NCBI GenBank assembly: GCA_022796875.1
Contig: JAAWJJ010000035.1
Span: 1-37,699, forward strand
Direction: 5' to 3'
DNA length: 37,699 bases
Origin: Eubacterium sp.
Lineage (GTDB): Bacteria; Bacillota; Clostridia; Lachnospirales; Lachnospiraceae
The notes under the pieces are model-generated. The model did no database searches and had not been told where the DNA came from. It saw nothing but the letters and a program-made list of their open reading frames with translations. A program made the translations under genes and the position numbers. Of the stretch, positions 1-8,023 are shown piece by piece; within the stretch, counting starts at the first letter, position 1; each line of letters begins with the position of its first letter.

Positions 1-1297
1 CAGATACTTGAAACTGCCCATTTTCATTCGGCGTTCCCGAAACTGATTCAAACCCGCCAAGTGATGACAGTTCATCGCTCTGTAATCCCTCTGGCAGAAA
101 TGTCAAAGCTTTGGCCTTTTGATATACCGCGGCATCTTGTATTCCCGAAATATCCCGCAATTCATCTGTTAAGCCAAAATCCGATATTTCCGTATCTTTT
201 AAGGTTATCATAATATCCCATACATCCTGATATCGTTCAAAATAAGTATATCTGGTACTGATATCTGCAAGGGTAGTAAAGCAAATCATGATAGAAAAAC
301 CCAGAAAAGACAGCAATAATGAAATGAAAGATATCCGTAAGTGTTTCTTTTGGGCTTTTAATGCGTTTCCTGCAAGTTCCCCTTTGATGCCAAAAATGCA
401 AGATAAAAACCGGGAATGTTTCTTTTTCTTTAACAATAAACCGCCTGTATGTCTGATTGCTTCAAGCGGCGTCATCCTGCTTAAGTTTCTTGCGGGAATC
501 CACGCAGAAACAATTACGGTTAAAAATGAAATGAAAACCGTAGCCGCAAATATGGACGGATGATACTGAAAAACAGCTTCATGGCGTCCAGATACATCCG
601 AAGCAAAAAAATTGACTGCTTTTATAACGCAAAAGCTTATTAAAATCCCAGACATACTTCCAATTAGCATTGGCAGTATGCTTAAAGCCATCGCTTCCTG
701 CAACAGACAGGTTCTAATTTGCCCTGGTGTAGCCCCAATACTCGAAAATATACCAAATTGATGGATTCTGGCATTCATGGATAATTCAAAAGAGCCTCGG
801 ATAATTAAAATTAATGACACCGCCACAATAATCAGTATCACCGCATACAGCGCCAAAAGCATTGGCGGCGCCTCATCCTCTGGGTCGTGTATAAAATAGC
901 GGGACAGAAGCAATGAGTTGTATTGTATGGAATCTTCATTCCGCCCAAGCTGTGCTGCAATTAATGGCATATCACGATAAATCGTTCTGGCATTCTTAAA
1001 ATAAACATCAGCCACTACTTTTTCTTTTCGGGATAATTCCTCATTAACGACTGCTTTTTCTACATTCGCAAATTGACATACCATAGATAAATCATCAGAA
1101 CCTAATGTTTCACAAACAATGCGTCCCTGCCAGTCACCCTCCTCCAATATGATTTGTTCCACATCATACGCCCAAAAATTGTAAGCTATGCTGCAAACAC
1201 AAGACAAAAACATGGCAGCAATAAGAGCAGCCGCCATAATTGATATACTGGATGCACGGTTATTTTTAATATAGTTTTTGGAGTAGTCTTTCCACAT
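1..1297 (-). CDS. FtsX-type ABC transporter permease, C-terminus outside window
   Basis: The frame is open from an ATG at 1297 to the left edge, so about 432 N-terminal residues are visible. A membrane segment near residues 17-40 is followed by an extracytoplasmic stretch of about 100 residues. Three more hydrophobic segments around 145-170, 185-215 and 235-260 then end in an FtsX-like cytoplasmic motif (WIPARNLSRMTPLEAIR). A second FtsX half begins after residue 330. This layout fits the two-FtsX-domain permeases paired with MacB/BceA-type ATPases, which move or sense peptides and lipids at the membrane. The ribosome-binding site GGAGGTGA overlaps the stop of the ATPase gene, only 5 bases upstream, so translation is probably coupled. 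Family call is firm; substrate is not known from sequence. Confidence 0.88.
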   Translation of the reverse strand, partial: MWKDYSKNYIKNNRASSISIMAAALIAAMFLSCVCSIAYNFWAYDVEQIILEEGDWQGRIVCETLGSDDLSMVCQFANVEKAVVNEELSRKEKVVADVYFKNARTIYRDMPLIAAQLGRNEDSIQYNSLLLSRYFIHDPEDEAPPMLLALYAVILIIVAVSLILIIRGSFELSMNARIHQFGIFSSIGATPGQIRTCLLQEAMALSILPMLIGSMSGILISFCVIKAVNFFASDVSGRHEAVFQYHPSIFAATVFISFLTVIVSAWIPARNLSRMTPLEAIRHTGGLLLKKKKHSRFLSCIFGIKGELAGNALKAQKKHLRISFISLLLSFLGFSIMICFTTLADISTRYTYFERYQDVWDIMITLKDTEISDFGLTDELRDISGIQDAAVYQKAKALTFLPEGLQSDELSSLGGFESVSGTPNENGQFQVS

Positions 1298-1302
1298 GCC
1301 GC

Positions 1303-2025
1303 TCACCTCCGCTTCTCTACTTGGATACCTTTATGCCGTTCTGCAGTATCATGGAAATGGTCGCTGACAATTTGTCCGTCTTCGATGGTCACAATACGGT
1401 CAGCTTCCAATGCAATTTTTTCATCATGGGTAATAAGAAGTATTGTCTGTTTTAAATTTCGGTTTGACAGCTTTAAGAGGTCAATAATTTCCTTTGAATT
1501 TTTTTGGTCAAGGTTTCCCGTCGGTTCATCAGCAAAAAGAATGGCAGGGCGGTAAATCAAAGACCTTGCGATTGCGACCCGTTGCTGCTGTCCTCCAGAT
1601 AGCTGGCTTGGCAGGCATTCCAGTTTGTCCTCTATCCCCAATGTCTTTACAATCATTTTAAAGTAATCCAAATCTGGCTTTCTTTTATCAAGCAGCATAG
1701 GCATAAGGATGTTTTTTTCTGCTGTAAGAGTGGGAATCAGATTGTAAAACTGGTAAACCAATCCAACCTTTCTTCTTCTGAAAATCGCGGCATCCGTAGC
1801 ATTTAATCCGCCAAGATTAACACCGTCAATTGTTACAGTGCCGCATGTTGGCTTGTCCACGCTGCCCAGAATATGCAAAAGCGTTGATTTTCCAGAGCCA
1901 GATGCCCCAATAATTGCGACAAATTCGCCTTTTTCAATAGATAGGCTGATTCCATTTAAAGCAGTAACCTGATTACCTCCTTTCCCAAATACTTTTTCGA
2001 TATCGTTACATCTTAGTATTTCCAT
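1303..2025 (-). CDS. ABC transporter ATP-binding protein, MacB/BceA/LolD family
   Basis: The 240-residue protein has all ABC ATPase landmarks: Walker A GASGSGKST near residue 40, Q-loop in VYQFYN, signature LSGGQQQRVA, Walker B ILFADEPTGNLD, and a switch His in LLITHD. The EPTGNLD form and length are typical of ATPases that power FtsX-type permeases. It lies 56 bases after the histidine kinase and 5 bases before the permease on the same strand, so it is the motor of that permease and probably co-transcribed with the two-component genes. The arrangement RR-HK-ATPase-permease is the classic antimicrobial-peptide detoxification module (BceRSAB-like). The peptide recognised cannot be inferred. 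Confidence 0.93.
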   Translation of the reverse strand: MEILRCNDIEKVFGKGGNQVTALNGISLSIEKGEFVAIIGASGSGKSTLLHILGSVDKPTCGTVTIDGVNLGGLNATDAAIFRRRKVGLVYQFYNLIPTLTAEKNILMPMLLDKRKPDLDYFKMIVKTLGIEDKLECLPSQLSGGQQQRVAIARSLIYRPAILFADEPTGNLDQKNSKEIIDLLKLSNRNLKQTILLITHDEKIALEADRIVTIEDGQIVSDHFHDTAERHKGIQVEKRR

Positions 2026-2081
2026 GTTGCCGAATCCTCCTGTTTGTTATTTTCTACATTATAACAAATGAAAGTGACATC

Positions 2082-3362
2082 TCAGTGACTGTAGAAACGA
2101 ACCTCAAAACAAGCCCCGCCATTCGGAAGATTAAATGCACGGATGATTCCGTTCTGCATTTCTATAATTGCTTTTGAAAGGTATAGTCCAATCCCGATTC
2201 CAGTATTTTTTGCATTTTCTCCACGATAGAACCTCTCAAACAGATGGGGTAAGTCCTCTTTTGCAAATCCCTCCCCCTCGTCCCATATCCGTATCTGCAC
2301 ATAAAGAGGATTTTTTTCATAGGAACAATGGACAGCAGTGCCTGTTCCTGTTGCTTCCATACAGTTTTTCATCAAATTCATGACCGCTTCCATCGTCCAG
2401 TTTACATCCACATTGATATTCATCTCGCCCATTTCTGGAACGTCAATCAGAACGCCTTTCTGCATGAACAATTCATATAAATTGTCCGATGCCAGAGAAA
2501 GAATTGTAAAAACATCTGTCAGTTTCCTGTCAAATGCAAGCGTTCCCGCATCAATGCGGGACAATAGCAATAACGCTTCTTCTAAATGCATGAGCCTGTT
2601 TATCTGCCGTTCTATAACCTTGATACTGGCGTGTATTTTACACGCCATATAGGTATGCCCTTGTGGTATTTCTGCGGTACGGGTATTTCCCAAATGTTCT
2701 TTCACCATCTGAACAGTTAAGGAAATAGACGTAATCGGCGTTTTAAGCTGATGAGCAATATTAGCAAGATTTTCCGCAAAATTGTTTCGTGCTGTTAAGG
2801 CTTCTTCCCTTGTCTGGTAAAGTTCCGTTACCGTTTTATATATTTCATCCTGCAGTTTCGAAAACTCATCATCCGAAGATTCAAAAACTAATCCTTGAAC
2901 GCCTGTATTTATCCTTTCCAAATATCCCGTCAATGCTTGGATTCGGGCATACGATTTCCTATGCCAATAACAGAAAGTGAAAAGAAATAATATGCCGCCT
3001 GCCAAAAAAACTAAAACGGCAATCCAAAGGACTGTCGTGTTCGTAATCCCTAAATTTGATGGACTATAACCAAAGTTTGATATTACATGATTATCAAACT
3101 TGTTTGATATTACATGATTATCAAACTTGTTTGATAATATATTTTCGCCTTTCATATGGAAATCATGTGTTTTCAATAATTCCAAAACAGCCTGTTGGGA
3201 ATCTGGATTATTTTCAATCATGCTGTCACAAAATCCTCCCAATATATGAAAACACACATGGCGATAGTAAAGGGTAAGAAAGTATGTAGTCATTGCCGCT
3301 ACAATCAGACCGACCGACAACACGAGAAGAACTGTTATTTTTATATTTGACTTTTTGCTCAT
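2082..3362 (-). CDS. Membrane sensor histidine kinase with short repeat-bearing extracellular loop
   Basis: 426 residues. TM1 spans about 8-31 and TM2 about 109-133, leaving an extracytoplasmic loop of about 75 residues. A coiled linker leads to the H-box NIAHQLKTPITSI (His about 204), N-box MNLMKNCMEAT, G1 WDEGEGF and G2 GIGIGLYLSKAI, so phosphorylation and ATP-binding sites look intact. The start ATG overlaps the stop of the response regulator by 4 bases, indicating translational coupling. It presumably phosphorylates the adjacent OmpR-type regulator in response to a cell-envelope or peptide signal. Residues 77-95 contain a 9-residue tandem duplication (SNKFDNHVI twice) in the sensor loop, encoded by a 27-bp DNA repeat. 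Confidence 0.92.
   Translation of the reverse strand: MSKKSNIKITVLLVLSVGLIVAAMTTYFLTLYYRHVCFHILGGFCDSMIENNPDSQQAVLELLKTHDFHMKGENILSNKFDNHVISNKFDNHVISNFGYSPSNLGITNTTVLWIAVLVFLAGGILFLFTFCYWHRKSYARIQALTGYLERINTGVQGLVFESSDDEFSKLQDEIYKTVTELYQTREEALTARNNFAENLANIAHQLKTPITSISLTVQMVKEHLGNTRTAEIPQGHTYMACKIHASIKVIERQINRLMHLEEALLLLSRIDAGTLAFDRKLTDVFTILSLASDNLYELFMQKGVLIDVPEMGEMNINVDVNWTMEAVMNLMKNCMEATGTGTAVHCSYEKNPLYVQIRIWDEGEGFAKEDLPHLFERFYRGENAKNTGIGIGLYLSKAIIEMQNGIIRAFNLPNGGACFEVRFYSH
3075..3136. repeat. 27-bp tandem repeat with internal dyad, inside kinase gene
   Basis: Two perfect 27-bp copies (3075-3101 and 3102-3128) are followed by the first 8 bases of a third. Each unit begins GTTTGATA and contains TATCAAAC, so each is also an inverted repeat. 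The unit is a multiple of three and inserts nine residues per copy in the extracellular loop of the kinase. Copy number could change by slippage without breaking the frame. Confidence 0.95.
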
Positions 3363-4030
3363 ATCCCGTCCTCCATACGGTAGCCAAAGCTCCGTATTGT
3401 TTTTAAGCAGAACGGATGATGGAGCTTTTCCCTAAGCCGTTTCATTGTCACGGTCAACGTATTATCATTGACATAATTCCCGTTATTGTCCCAGATTTGA
3501 GTCAGCAGCCGTTCTCTTGTGACGGTTTTCCCCTTATTTTCTATCAAAAGCTGCAAAAGCTGGTATTCTGCCTGGCTGACTGTAACTTCTTCTTCGCCAC
3601 AAAATACTGCCGTTTTGCTTTTATCAATTGAAATAGAACCGCAGGAAAGATACTGGCTCTGCACATTCCCTGCCCTGCGCAGCAGTGCGTGGATGCGGGA
3701 ATACAGAACTTCCAATTCAAATGGTTTTGTCACATAATCATCTGCCCCATATTCAAAACCAGAAATAATATCACAAGTGTCATTTTGGACAGTCAGAAAA
3801 ATAACCGGCAATTCTTTCCATCTTGAGCGTATCCATCTGCAAAAGCTGTTTCCCTTGCCGTCTGGCATATTCCAGTCAATCAGCGCAATGCTCGGAATAT
3901 GGTGTTCCAATGCTTTCTTTCCGCTTTCCAACGTCCCAAATATAGAAACTGCATACCCTTTCTGGATCAGATATTCTTTTACAACAATTGCAATATTTTC
4001 ATCATCTTCAATATAATAGATTTCTATCAT
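3359..4030 (-). CDS. OmpR-family response regulator
   Basis: 223 residues. The N-terminal receiver has the acidic pair EDD (8-10), phospho-acceptor Asp about 52 in ALIDWNMPDG, and the conserved Lys in YVTKPFE. The C-terminal winged helix ends in the typical RSFGYRME. It is the first gene of a minus-strand operon and overlaps the kinase by 4 bases. An AGGAGAT ribosome-binding site precedes the ATG. A promoter lies 40-70 bases upstream. It should control this operon, including the ABC transporter, which is how BceR/VirR-like regulators usually act. Direct target proof is absent. Confidence 0.94.
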   Translation of the reverse strand: MIEIYYIEDDENIAIVVKEYLIQKGYAVSIFGTLESGKKALEHHIPSIALIDWNMPDGKGNSFCRWIRSRWKELPVIFLTVQNDTCDIISGFEYGADDYVTKPFELEVLYSRIHALLRRAGNVQSQYLSCGSISIDKSKTAVFCGEEEVTVSQAEYQLLQLLIENKGKTVTRERLLTQIWDNNGNYVNDNTLTVTMKRLREKLHHPFCLKTIRSFGYRMEDGI

Positions 4031-4071
4031 TTTCCCATCTCCTTGTGATAAATCAACTAAAAGTATTCTCT

Positions 4072-4102
4072 ATTATAATCGGTTAAGCAAACTAAAGCAA
4101 AC
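4072..4102 (-). promoter_or_regulatory. Promoter of the RR-HK-ABC operon with direct repeat
   Basis: On the minus strand TTGCTT and TATAAT (forward 4072-4077) are 17 bases apart. A 10-bp direct repeat GTTTGCTTTA/GTTTGCTTAA (forward 4083-4102) overlaps the -35 region. One-helical-turn repeats at that place are what OmpR-family regulators often bind, so autoregulation is plausible. Confidence 0.6.
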
Positions 4103-4184
4103 CTATAAAAATTTTACATCCACATAAAAACGACAAGATTTCACTATAACAAATCTTCCGCCCCCTGTATTTGTCCTTTAAAAA

Positions 4185-4213
4185 TTGATTTACCGACCGG
4201 ATTTTGTTATAAT
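4185..4213 (+). promoter_or_regulatory. Promoter of zinc-ribbon gene
   Basis: TTGATT at 4185-4190, a 17-base spacer, and TATAAT at 4208-4213 form a near-consensus vegetative promoter. The start site would be near 4220, giving a leader of about 30 bases. Confidence 0.7.
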
Positions 4214-4248
4214 AACTAATAATTTTTAATAGATTGGAGTGTTTAATC

Positions 4249-4809
4249 ATGAGCAACCAACAGGAAAACCATCTGGAAAACAGCGGTTCGCCGCAAAATA
4301 CTAAACAGGCCAATTACCCGAGTACCCGCGACCTGGTATGCCCGAAATGCAACGGCAGCAATCTGAATATACTGGGAACGAAAGGCGCGAAAGGGACGGC
4401 GGTAGGTATGGGAATGGCGCTTGGCGCAATCGGCAACCTCGTAGCTGATTCCATATCGAAAGATGATTTTACGTTTCAGCCAGTCAACTACAAATGCGCT
4501 TCCTGCGGTAAAAAATTTGAGGCTCTGCCGTTAAAAGCAAAACCGGATGAAATTTTAGATCAGCCATGTACCGTTACGTTCACCCGTTTATCCTGTTTTG
4601 CCGGTATGGCTGTTTCCCAGAACGTATGGCTGAACGGTATGAAAGCAGGTTCCATAGGCAATGGGAAAACCATTACTTTCCAGACTTTTGTAAAACATAA
4701 TACCGTTTTTGTAACCGACCAATACGGTGTCGCTTTTAAAGGCCATTACACATTTGAAGCGCAAAACGGCGGTACAGAAGAAATTAACTTTAAAAAGAAA
4801 TTCAAATAG
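4249..4809 (+). CDS. Zinc-ribbon protein with glycine-rich hydrophobic segment
   Basis: 186 residues from the ATG at 4249. The in-frame TTG at 4234 is rejected because it overlaps the GGAG ribosome-binding site at 4236-4239. Two Cys pairs (CPKC near residue 31 and CASC near residue 83) can form a split zinc ribbon. The segment between them holds a Gly/Ala-rich hydrophobic stretch (AVGMGMALGAIGNLVAD). The C-terminal 90 residues look like a small beta domain. The gene is monocistronic, with its own promoter and a strong terminator 40 bases downstream. I do not recognise a named function; related Firmicute zinc-ribbon proteins are mostly uncharacterised. Confidence 0.85.
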   Translation: MSNQQENHLENSGSPQNTKQANYPSTRDLVCPKCNGSNLNILGTKGAKGTAVGMGMALGAIGNLVADSISKDDFTFQPVNYKCASCGKKFEALPLKAKPDEILDQPCTVTFTRLSCFAGMAVSQNVWLNGMKAGSIGNGKTITFQTFVKHNTVFVTDQYGVAFKGHYTFEAQNGGTEEINFKKKFK

Positions 4810-4847
4810 ATGCGTATCGCGACAGATGAGTAACGCAAAGTAACGTA

Positions 4848-4888
4848 AATAACGGGCGGGAAGCAAAAACTTCCCACCCGTTATTTTT
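4848..4888 (+). terminator. Rho-independent terminator
   Basis: A 16-bp stem (AATAACGGGCGGGAAG with its partner at 4870-4885, one G-T wobble) with a 6-base loop is followed by a T run. It ends the zinc-ribbon transcript and lies between convergent genes, so it may also slow minus-strand transcription. Confidence 0.9.
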
Positions 4889-4958
4889 CAAAACCCCCTG
4901 TCGCTGCATCTATTTACACAAACCTGCTTTTCCTGATATTTTTAATGATCTTTCAACG

Positions 4959-5768
4959 TCAAATCACAATCTCCACACCGCTATGCATCAGCCTTAACTG
5001 TTCCCCCATAATCCGATGCATGATCTCATATGCCTGCTGCCCGGTACAATGCCCTGTATAAAACAGCGTGTCCGAATTTTTCAGTTCCTTTGCCGTTTCT
5101 TCCATCTCTTTTATTTCCCTGTCGTCATACTCAGTTTTTTTCATCATATGGAAGCCGCTGACTACCAAATCCGGCATCCTGCCAAAAAGGCTTTTGTATC
5201 TGTCCAGAATATTTAAAATTCCATTGTGTGCGCATCCGGACAATAAAATCCTCTTTCCCTCACAGGATACTTCCAGACATTGTTCATGAGAAAACTCATC
5301 CTGATGACGAATCCCGTCCCGAACGCATCCCAGCGTCCGGTTTCCCTGTGGCCAAAGACGTCTGCCTTTTATCCCGCTAAACAGTAACAGCTCTTCGTCT
5401 ATCCGATAATCTCCATCCAGAAAACACACGCCGGACAATTCCGATATCCGTTTATCCAACCCGATATAGCGTTCTTTGTTATAATACATTCCCGTTGCCG
5501 TCCCCTGCATAAAAATTGGCGCATCCAAATTATGTCTGCGAAACTCCAATATTCCGCCGCCATGATCGTAATGCCCATGGCTTAAAACGACGGTATCTAT
5601 CTCCTGCAAATCAATTCCCAGCGTTTTTGCATTTTCTGCAAACGCATCTGTTGCTCCCGTATCAAAAAGCAGCTTATGTTTTTCGGTTTCTACATAAATA
5701 CATAAGCCGTGTTCATATTTACAATCCGTGCGTCCACAGGTATTTTCTATTACTGTAACCAGTTTCAC
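4959..5768 (-). CDS. Metallo-beta-lactamase-fold hydrolase
   Basis: 269 residues from a GTG at 5768. The metal motif SHGHYDHGGG (HxHxDH) is followed by further ligand candidates in GCAHNG and SGFHMM and a late GHCTG. This pattern matches the COG1237-like branch, whose named member is an RFAP/dihydropteridine-related synthase; true substrates in Firmicutes are mostly unknown. There is no signal peptide, so it is cytoplasmic. Start choice: the GTG has AGGAGG 8 bases upstream, and the protein then begins like its relatives (KLVTVIENT). An upstream ATG at 5792 would add 8 residues, but its AGGAGG is only 2 bases away. Family is firm, reaction is not. Confidence 0.87.
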   Translation of the reverse strand: MKLVTVIENTCGRTDCKYEHGLCIYVETEKHKLLFDTGATDAFAENAKTLGIDLQEIDTVVLSHGHYDHGGGILEFRRHNLDAPIFMQGTATGMYYNKERYIGLDKRISELSGVCFLDGDYRIDEELLLFSGIKGRRLWPQGNRTLGCVRDGIRHQDEFSHEQCLEVSCEGKRILLSGCAHNGILNILDRYKSLFGRMPDLVVSGFHMMKKTEYDDREIKEMEETAKELKNSDTLFYTGHCTGQQAYEIMHRIMGEQLRLMHSGVEIVI

Positions 5769-5815
5769 ACTCTTCTCCTCCTCCCGCTTCATTCCCTCCT
5801 GCCGTACTTTTCTCT

Positions 5816-5844
5816 ATTTTAAATTCGTCTGTTTCTAATGTCAA
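5816..5844 (-). promoter_or_regulatory. Promoter of the metallo-hydrolase gene
   Basis: On the minus strand a perfect TTGACA (forward 5839-5844) and TAAAAT (forward 5816-5821) are 17 bases apart. Predicted start near 5809, just upstream of the gene. Confidence 0.75.
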
Positions 5845-5853
5845 TGATTACAC

Positions 5854-5882
5854 TTCACATTCCAAATCGTACTGATTATACT
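5854..5882 (+). promoter_or_regulatory. Promoter reading into the permease remnant
   Basis: TTCACA at 5854-5859 and TATACT at 5877-5882, 17 bases apart. It drives transcription into the degraded permease region and possibly on into the downstream response regulator. It is arranged back to back with the hydrolase promoter. Confidence 0.55.
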
Positions 5883-5890
5883 AACCTTCT

Positions 5891-6254
5891 CTGTGCCGCG
5901 AGCTGGACGCTCTGTCAGACAGTGATGCGAGAGATACTTTCGGACATTCTTATGAAAATCTGTGCACCGGCTCCGACAACATCATCGTCATAGCATCGGT
6001 CAACCTCGTAAGAAGCGGCCTGACTGCTGAAACAACTGACCGCCTATTACCTGTGCCCTGCGATACTCGCCCTGATTATCAGCGGCAAAATGATACTGTT
6101 TATGAGCAAACGGTTTGTCCTGGCAGCCGGCGTGCCCGCAAACAGCGGAAAATTTTTCCTGGAAAGCACCGTATTTTTTCTGAGTATCTACGTCGTATAT
6201 TTTCTCGTAACCTATATCGGATTCGAAAGAAATCTGGAAGAAAAAGCGCGTTAG
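5891..6254 (+). pseudogene. Remnant of FtsX-type ABC permease (C-terminus only)
   Basis: From about 6028 to the TAG at 6252-6254 the frame encodes a hydrophobic tail (LTAYYLCPAILALIISGKM, then FFLSIYVVYFLVTYIGF) ending NLEEKAR. This resembles the last two membrane segments of a BceB-like FtsX permease. An in-frame stop lies just before it. A different frame covers 5891-6030 (SDNIIVIASVNLVRSGL) and may be the preceding part after a frameshift. No start codon with a ribosome-binding site supports an intact gene. Its place just upstream of a response regulator suggests the regulator's operon once had another permease. The C-terminal assignment is fairly confident; the upstream piece is less so. 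Confidence 0.55.
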
Positions 6255-6266
6255 GACGGCCGCCGC

Positions 6267-6295
6267 TTGAATCCCTCTGATGAAATCGGTATAAT
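6267..6295 (+). promoter_or_regulatory. Promoter of response regulator gene
   Basis: TTGAAT at 6267-6272, a 17-base spacer, and TATAAT at 6290-6295. The start would be near 6302. This excludes the upstream in-frame start at 6267 for the regulator, because that codon is part of the -35 box. Confidence 0.75.
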
Positions 6296-6297
6296 AT

Positions 6298-6337
6298 CGG
6301 CAGATACAATATCATACCGGCAAATACAATATCGAAA
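6298..6337 (+). repeat. Two 20-bp imperfect tandem repeats in leader
   Basis: CGGCAGATACAATATCATAC and CGGCAAATACAATATCGAAA lie head to tail from 6298, right after the -10 box. Fifteen of the first sixteen positions agree. The position fits an operator for autoregulation or roadblock control. Confidence 0.75.
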
Positions 6338-6350
6338 GGAAGCTTCGGAT

Positions 6351-7016
6351 TTGAAACATATCTTAATTATTGACGACGATATACACATCGGAAACATGAT
6401 AGAAGAAATCCTTACAAAAGAAGGATACCGGGTATCCCGCGCCTACTCCGGAACGGAAGCCGTTCTTGTGCTGTCACGGCAAAAACCGGACCTTGTGCTG
6501 CTGGATCTGATGCTGCCGGGACTTTCCGGCGAAAAAGTCCTACCGCAGATAAAAGGGATTCCCGTAATCGTCGTCAGCGCCAAAATTGATATTGACGATA
6601 AAGTGAACCTGCTGCTCGGCGGTGCCGTCGATTATATTACCAAACCTTTTCACTCAAAAGAACTTCTGGCTCGAATTGCCGTACATCTGCGCAGATTTCC
6701 TGCCACCGAAACGGCTTCCCGCATGACGTTTGACGATATCATTCTGGATACGGACACGCATCTCGTGCACATAAAAGAGGAAGCAATAAAACTGACGAGA
6801 ACTGAGTATGCTATTTTAAAAAAACTGATGCAAAATAAGACGCAGGTAATTACCAAATCCAATCTGCTGGACTGCATCAGCGAAGATACTCCCGACTGCA
6901 CGGAAAATTCCCTGAAAATGCATATCAGCAACCTGCGCAAAAAACTTCGTCATGCAGGCGGGAAAGAATATATTGAATCCGTATGGGGAATTGGTTTCAA
7001 GATGAAAGAAGAATAA
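6351..7016 (+). CDS. OmpR-family response regulator
   Basis: 221 residues from a TTG at 6351, with AAAGGAAG 8 bases upstream; the protein then begins KHILIIDDD as expected. Receiver: DDD (8-10), phospho-acceptor Asp about 52 in LVLLDLMLPG, Lys in YITKPFH. C-terminal winged helix ends in WGIGFKMKEE. It heads a plus-strand set with an ATPase, an ABC-2 permease and a histidine kinase. That gene order is known from lantibiotic and bacitracin-type immunity loci (for example Cpr or Bcr-like systems). The likely target is the promoter between this gene and the ATPase, which has phased TTTAC repeats. Confidence 0.93.
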   Translation: MKHILIIDDDIHIGNMIEEILTKEGYRVSRAYSGTEAVLVLSRQKPDLVLLDLMLPGLSGEKVLPQIKGIPVIVVSAKIDIDDKVNLLLGGAVDYITKPFHSKELLARIAVHLRRFPATETASRMTFDDIILDTDTHLVHIKEEAIKLTRTEYAILKKLMQNKTQVITKSNLLDCISEDTPDCTENSLKMHISNLRKKLRHAGGKEYIESVWGIGFKMKEE

Positions 7017-7021
7017 AAATC

Positions 7022-7072
7022 TTTACGGTTTTTTTACTGTTTTCTTTACTGTTTTCTTTACCTTTCTAAGAT
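7022..7072 (+). promoter_or_regulatory. ABC operon promoter with four phased TTTAC repeats
   Basis: TTTAC occurs at 7022, 7033, 7045 and 7057, at 11, 12 and 12 base spacing, so all lie on one face of the helix. A candidate promoter is TTTACT (7045-7050) with TAAGAT (7067-7072), 16 bases apart. The poor -35 overlapped by repeats fits activation by the response regulator encoded just upstream. Confidence 0.6.
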
Positions 7073-7108
7073 AAGATGGCAGCATCAACAAAAAGGAGGT
7101 AAAACCTG

Positions 7109-8023
7109 ATGGAGTATGTTCTGAAAACAAACGCTTTAAAAAAAGTGTATGGGCATTATAAAGCGTTAAACGGACTCTCTATGAATGTTCCGAAAGGAAG
7201 CATTTATGGTTTTGTCGGCAAAAACGGCGCCGGCAAAACAACGCTGATCCGCCTGGTCTGCGGACTGCAGGAACCGACAGACGGGGAATTTTTCATATAC
7301 AGTATCGGCAGCAAAGAAAAGGAAATCGTAAAATCACGCCGCAGAATCGGCGCAGTAGTGGAAACCCCGTCCATTTATCTTGACATGACCGCCCCGGACA
7401 ATTTGAAAGAGCAGTACCGTATCCTTGGATTACCGTCTTACGACGGCATACCCGACCTGTTGGAACTGGTTGGACTTAAAGACACGGGGAAGAAAAAAGC
7501 CAGAAATTTTTCCCTCGGCATGAGGCAGAGGCTGGGCATCGCTATCGCCCTGGCCGGGAACCCGGATTTTCTGATCCTGGACGAACCTGTAAACGGCCTG
7601 GACCCGCAGGGTATCGTCGAAACCCGGGAACTCATTTTAAAACTCAACCGCAAATACGGAATCACCGTACTGATTTCCAGCCATATTCTCGACGAATTGT
7701 CCAAACTGGCTACCCATTTCGGATTTATTGACAGCGGCCATATGGTAAAAGAAATCAGCGCCGCCGATCTGGAAAATGCCTGCCGCAAATGCACCCGCAT
7801 CACCGTATCCGACACCGGCATTTTAAGCCGCGTGCTGGACGAACTGAATATGGAATATACGGTTCTTTCGGAAAACGACGCCGACATTTTCGGTAAAATC
7901 AGCGTAACAGAGCTGACCTTAAAACTCTCCGGCCAAAATTGTGAAGTGACGTCCATGCAGGAACGGGACGAAAGCCTGGAAAATTATTATATCAATCTTG
8001 TCGGAGGTGAAAGAAATGAGTAG
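7109..8023 (+). CDS. ABC-2 type exporter ATPase, BcrA/lantibiotic-immunity-like
   Basis: 304 residues. Walker A GKNGAGKTT near residue 38, signature SLGMRQRLGIA, Walker B FLILDEPVNGLDP, switch His in ISSHILDEL. The VNGLDP form and the 75-residue C-terminal extension are typical of BcrA/CprA-type ATPases that pair with small ABC-2 permeases. An AAGGAGG ribosome-binding site precedes the ATG. Its end overlaps the permease start by 8 bases, so the two are translationally coupled. Inferred role: energising removal of a membrane-active peptide or antibiotic. Confidence 0.93.
   Translation: MEYVLKTNALKKVYGHYKALNGLSMNVPKGSIYGFVGKNGAGKTTLIRLVCGLQEPTDGEFFIYSIGSKEKEIVKSRRRIGAVVETPSIYLDMTAPDNLKEQYRILGLPSYDGIPDLLELVGLKDTGKKKARNFSLGMRQRLGIAIALAGNPDFLILDEPVNGLDPQGIVETRELILKLNRKYGITVLISSHILDELSKLATHFGFIDSGHMVKEISAADLENACRKCTRITVSDTGILSRVLDELNMEYTVLSENDADIFGKISVTELTLKLSGQNCEVTSMQERDESLENYYINLVGGERNE

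Noticed and set aside
288..563. 91-codon plus-strand frame inside the FtsX permease
   Set aside because: Antisense to a clear membrane-protein gene.
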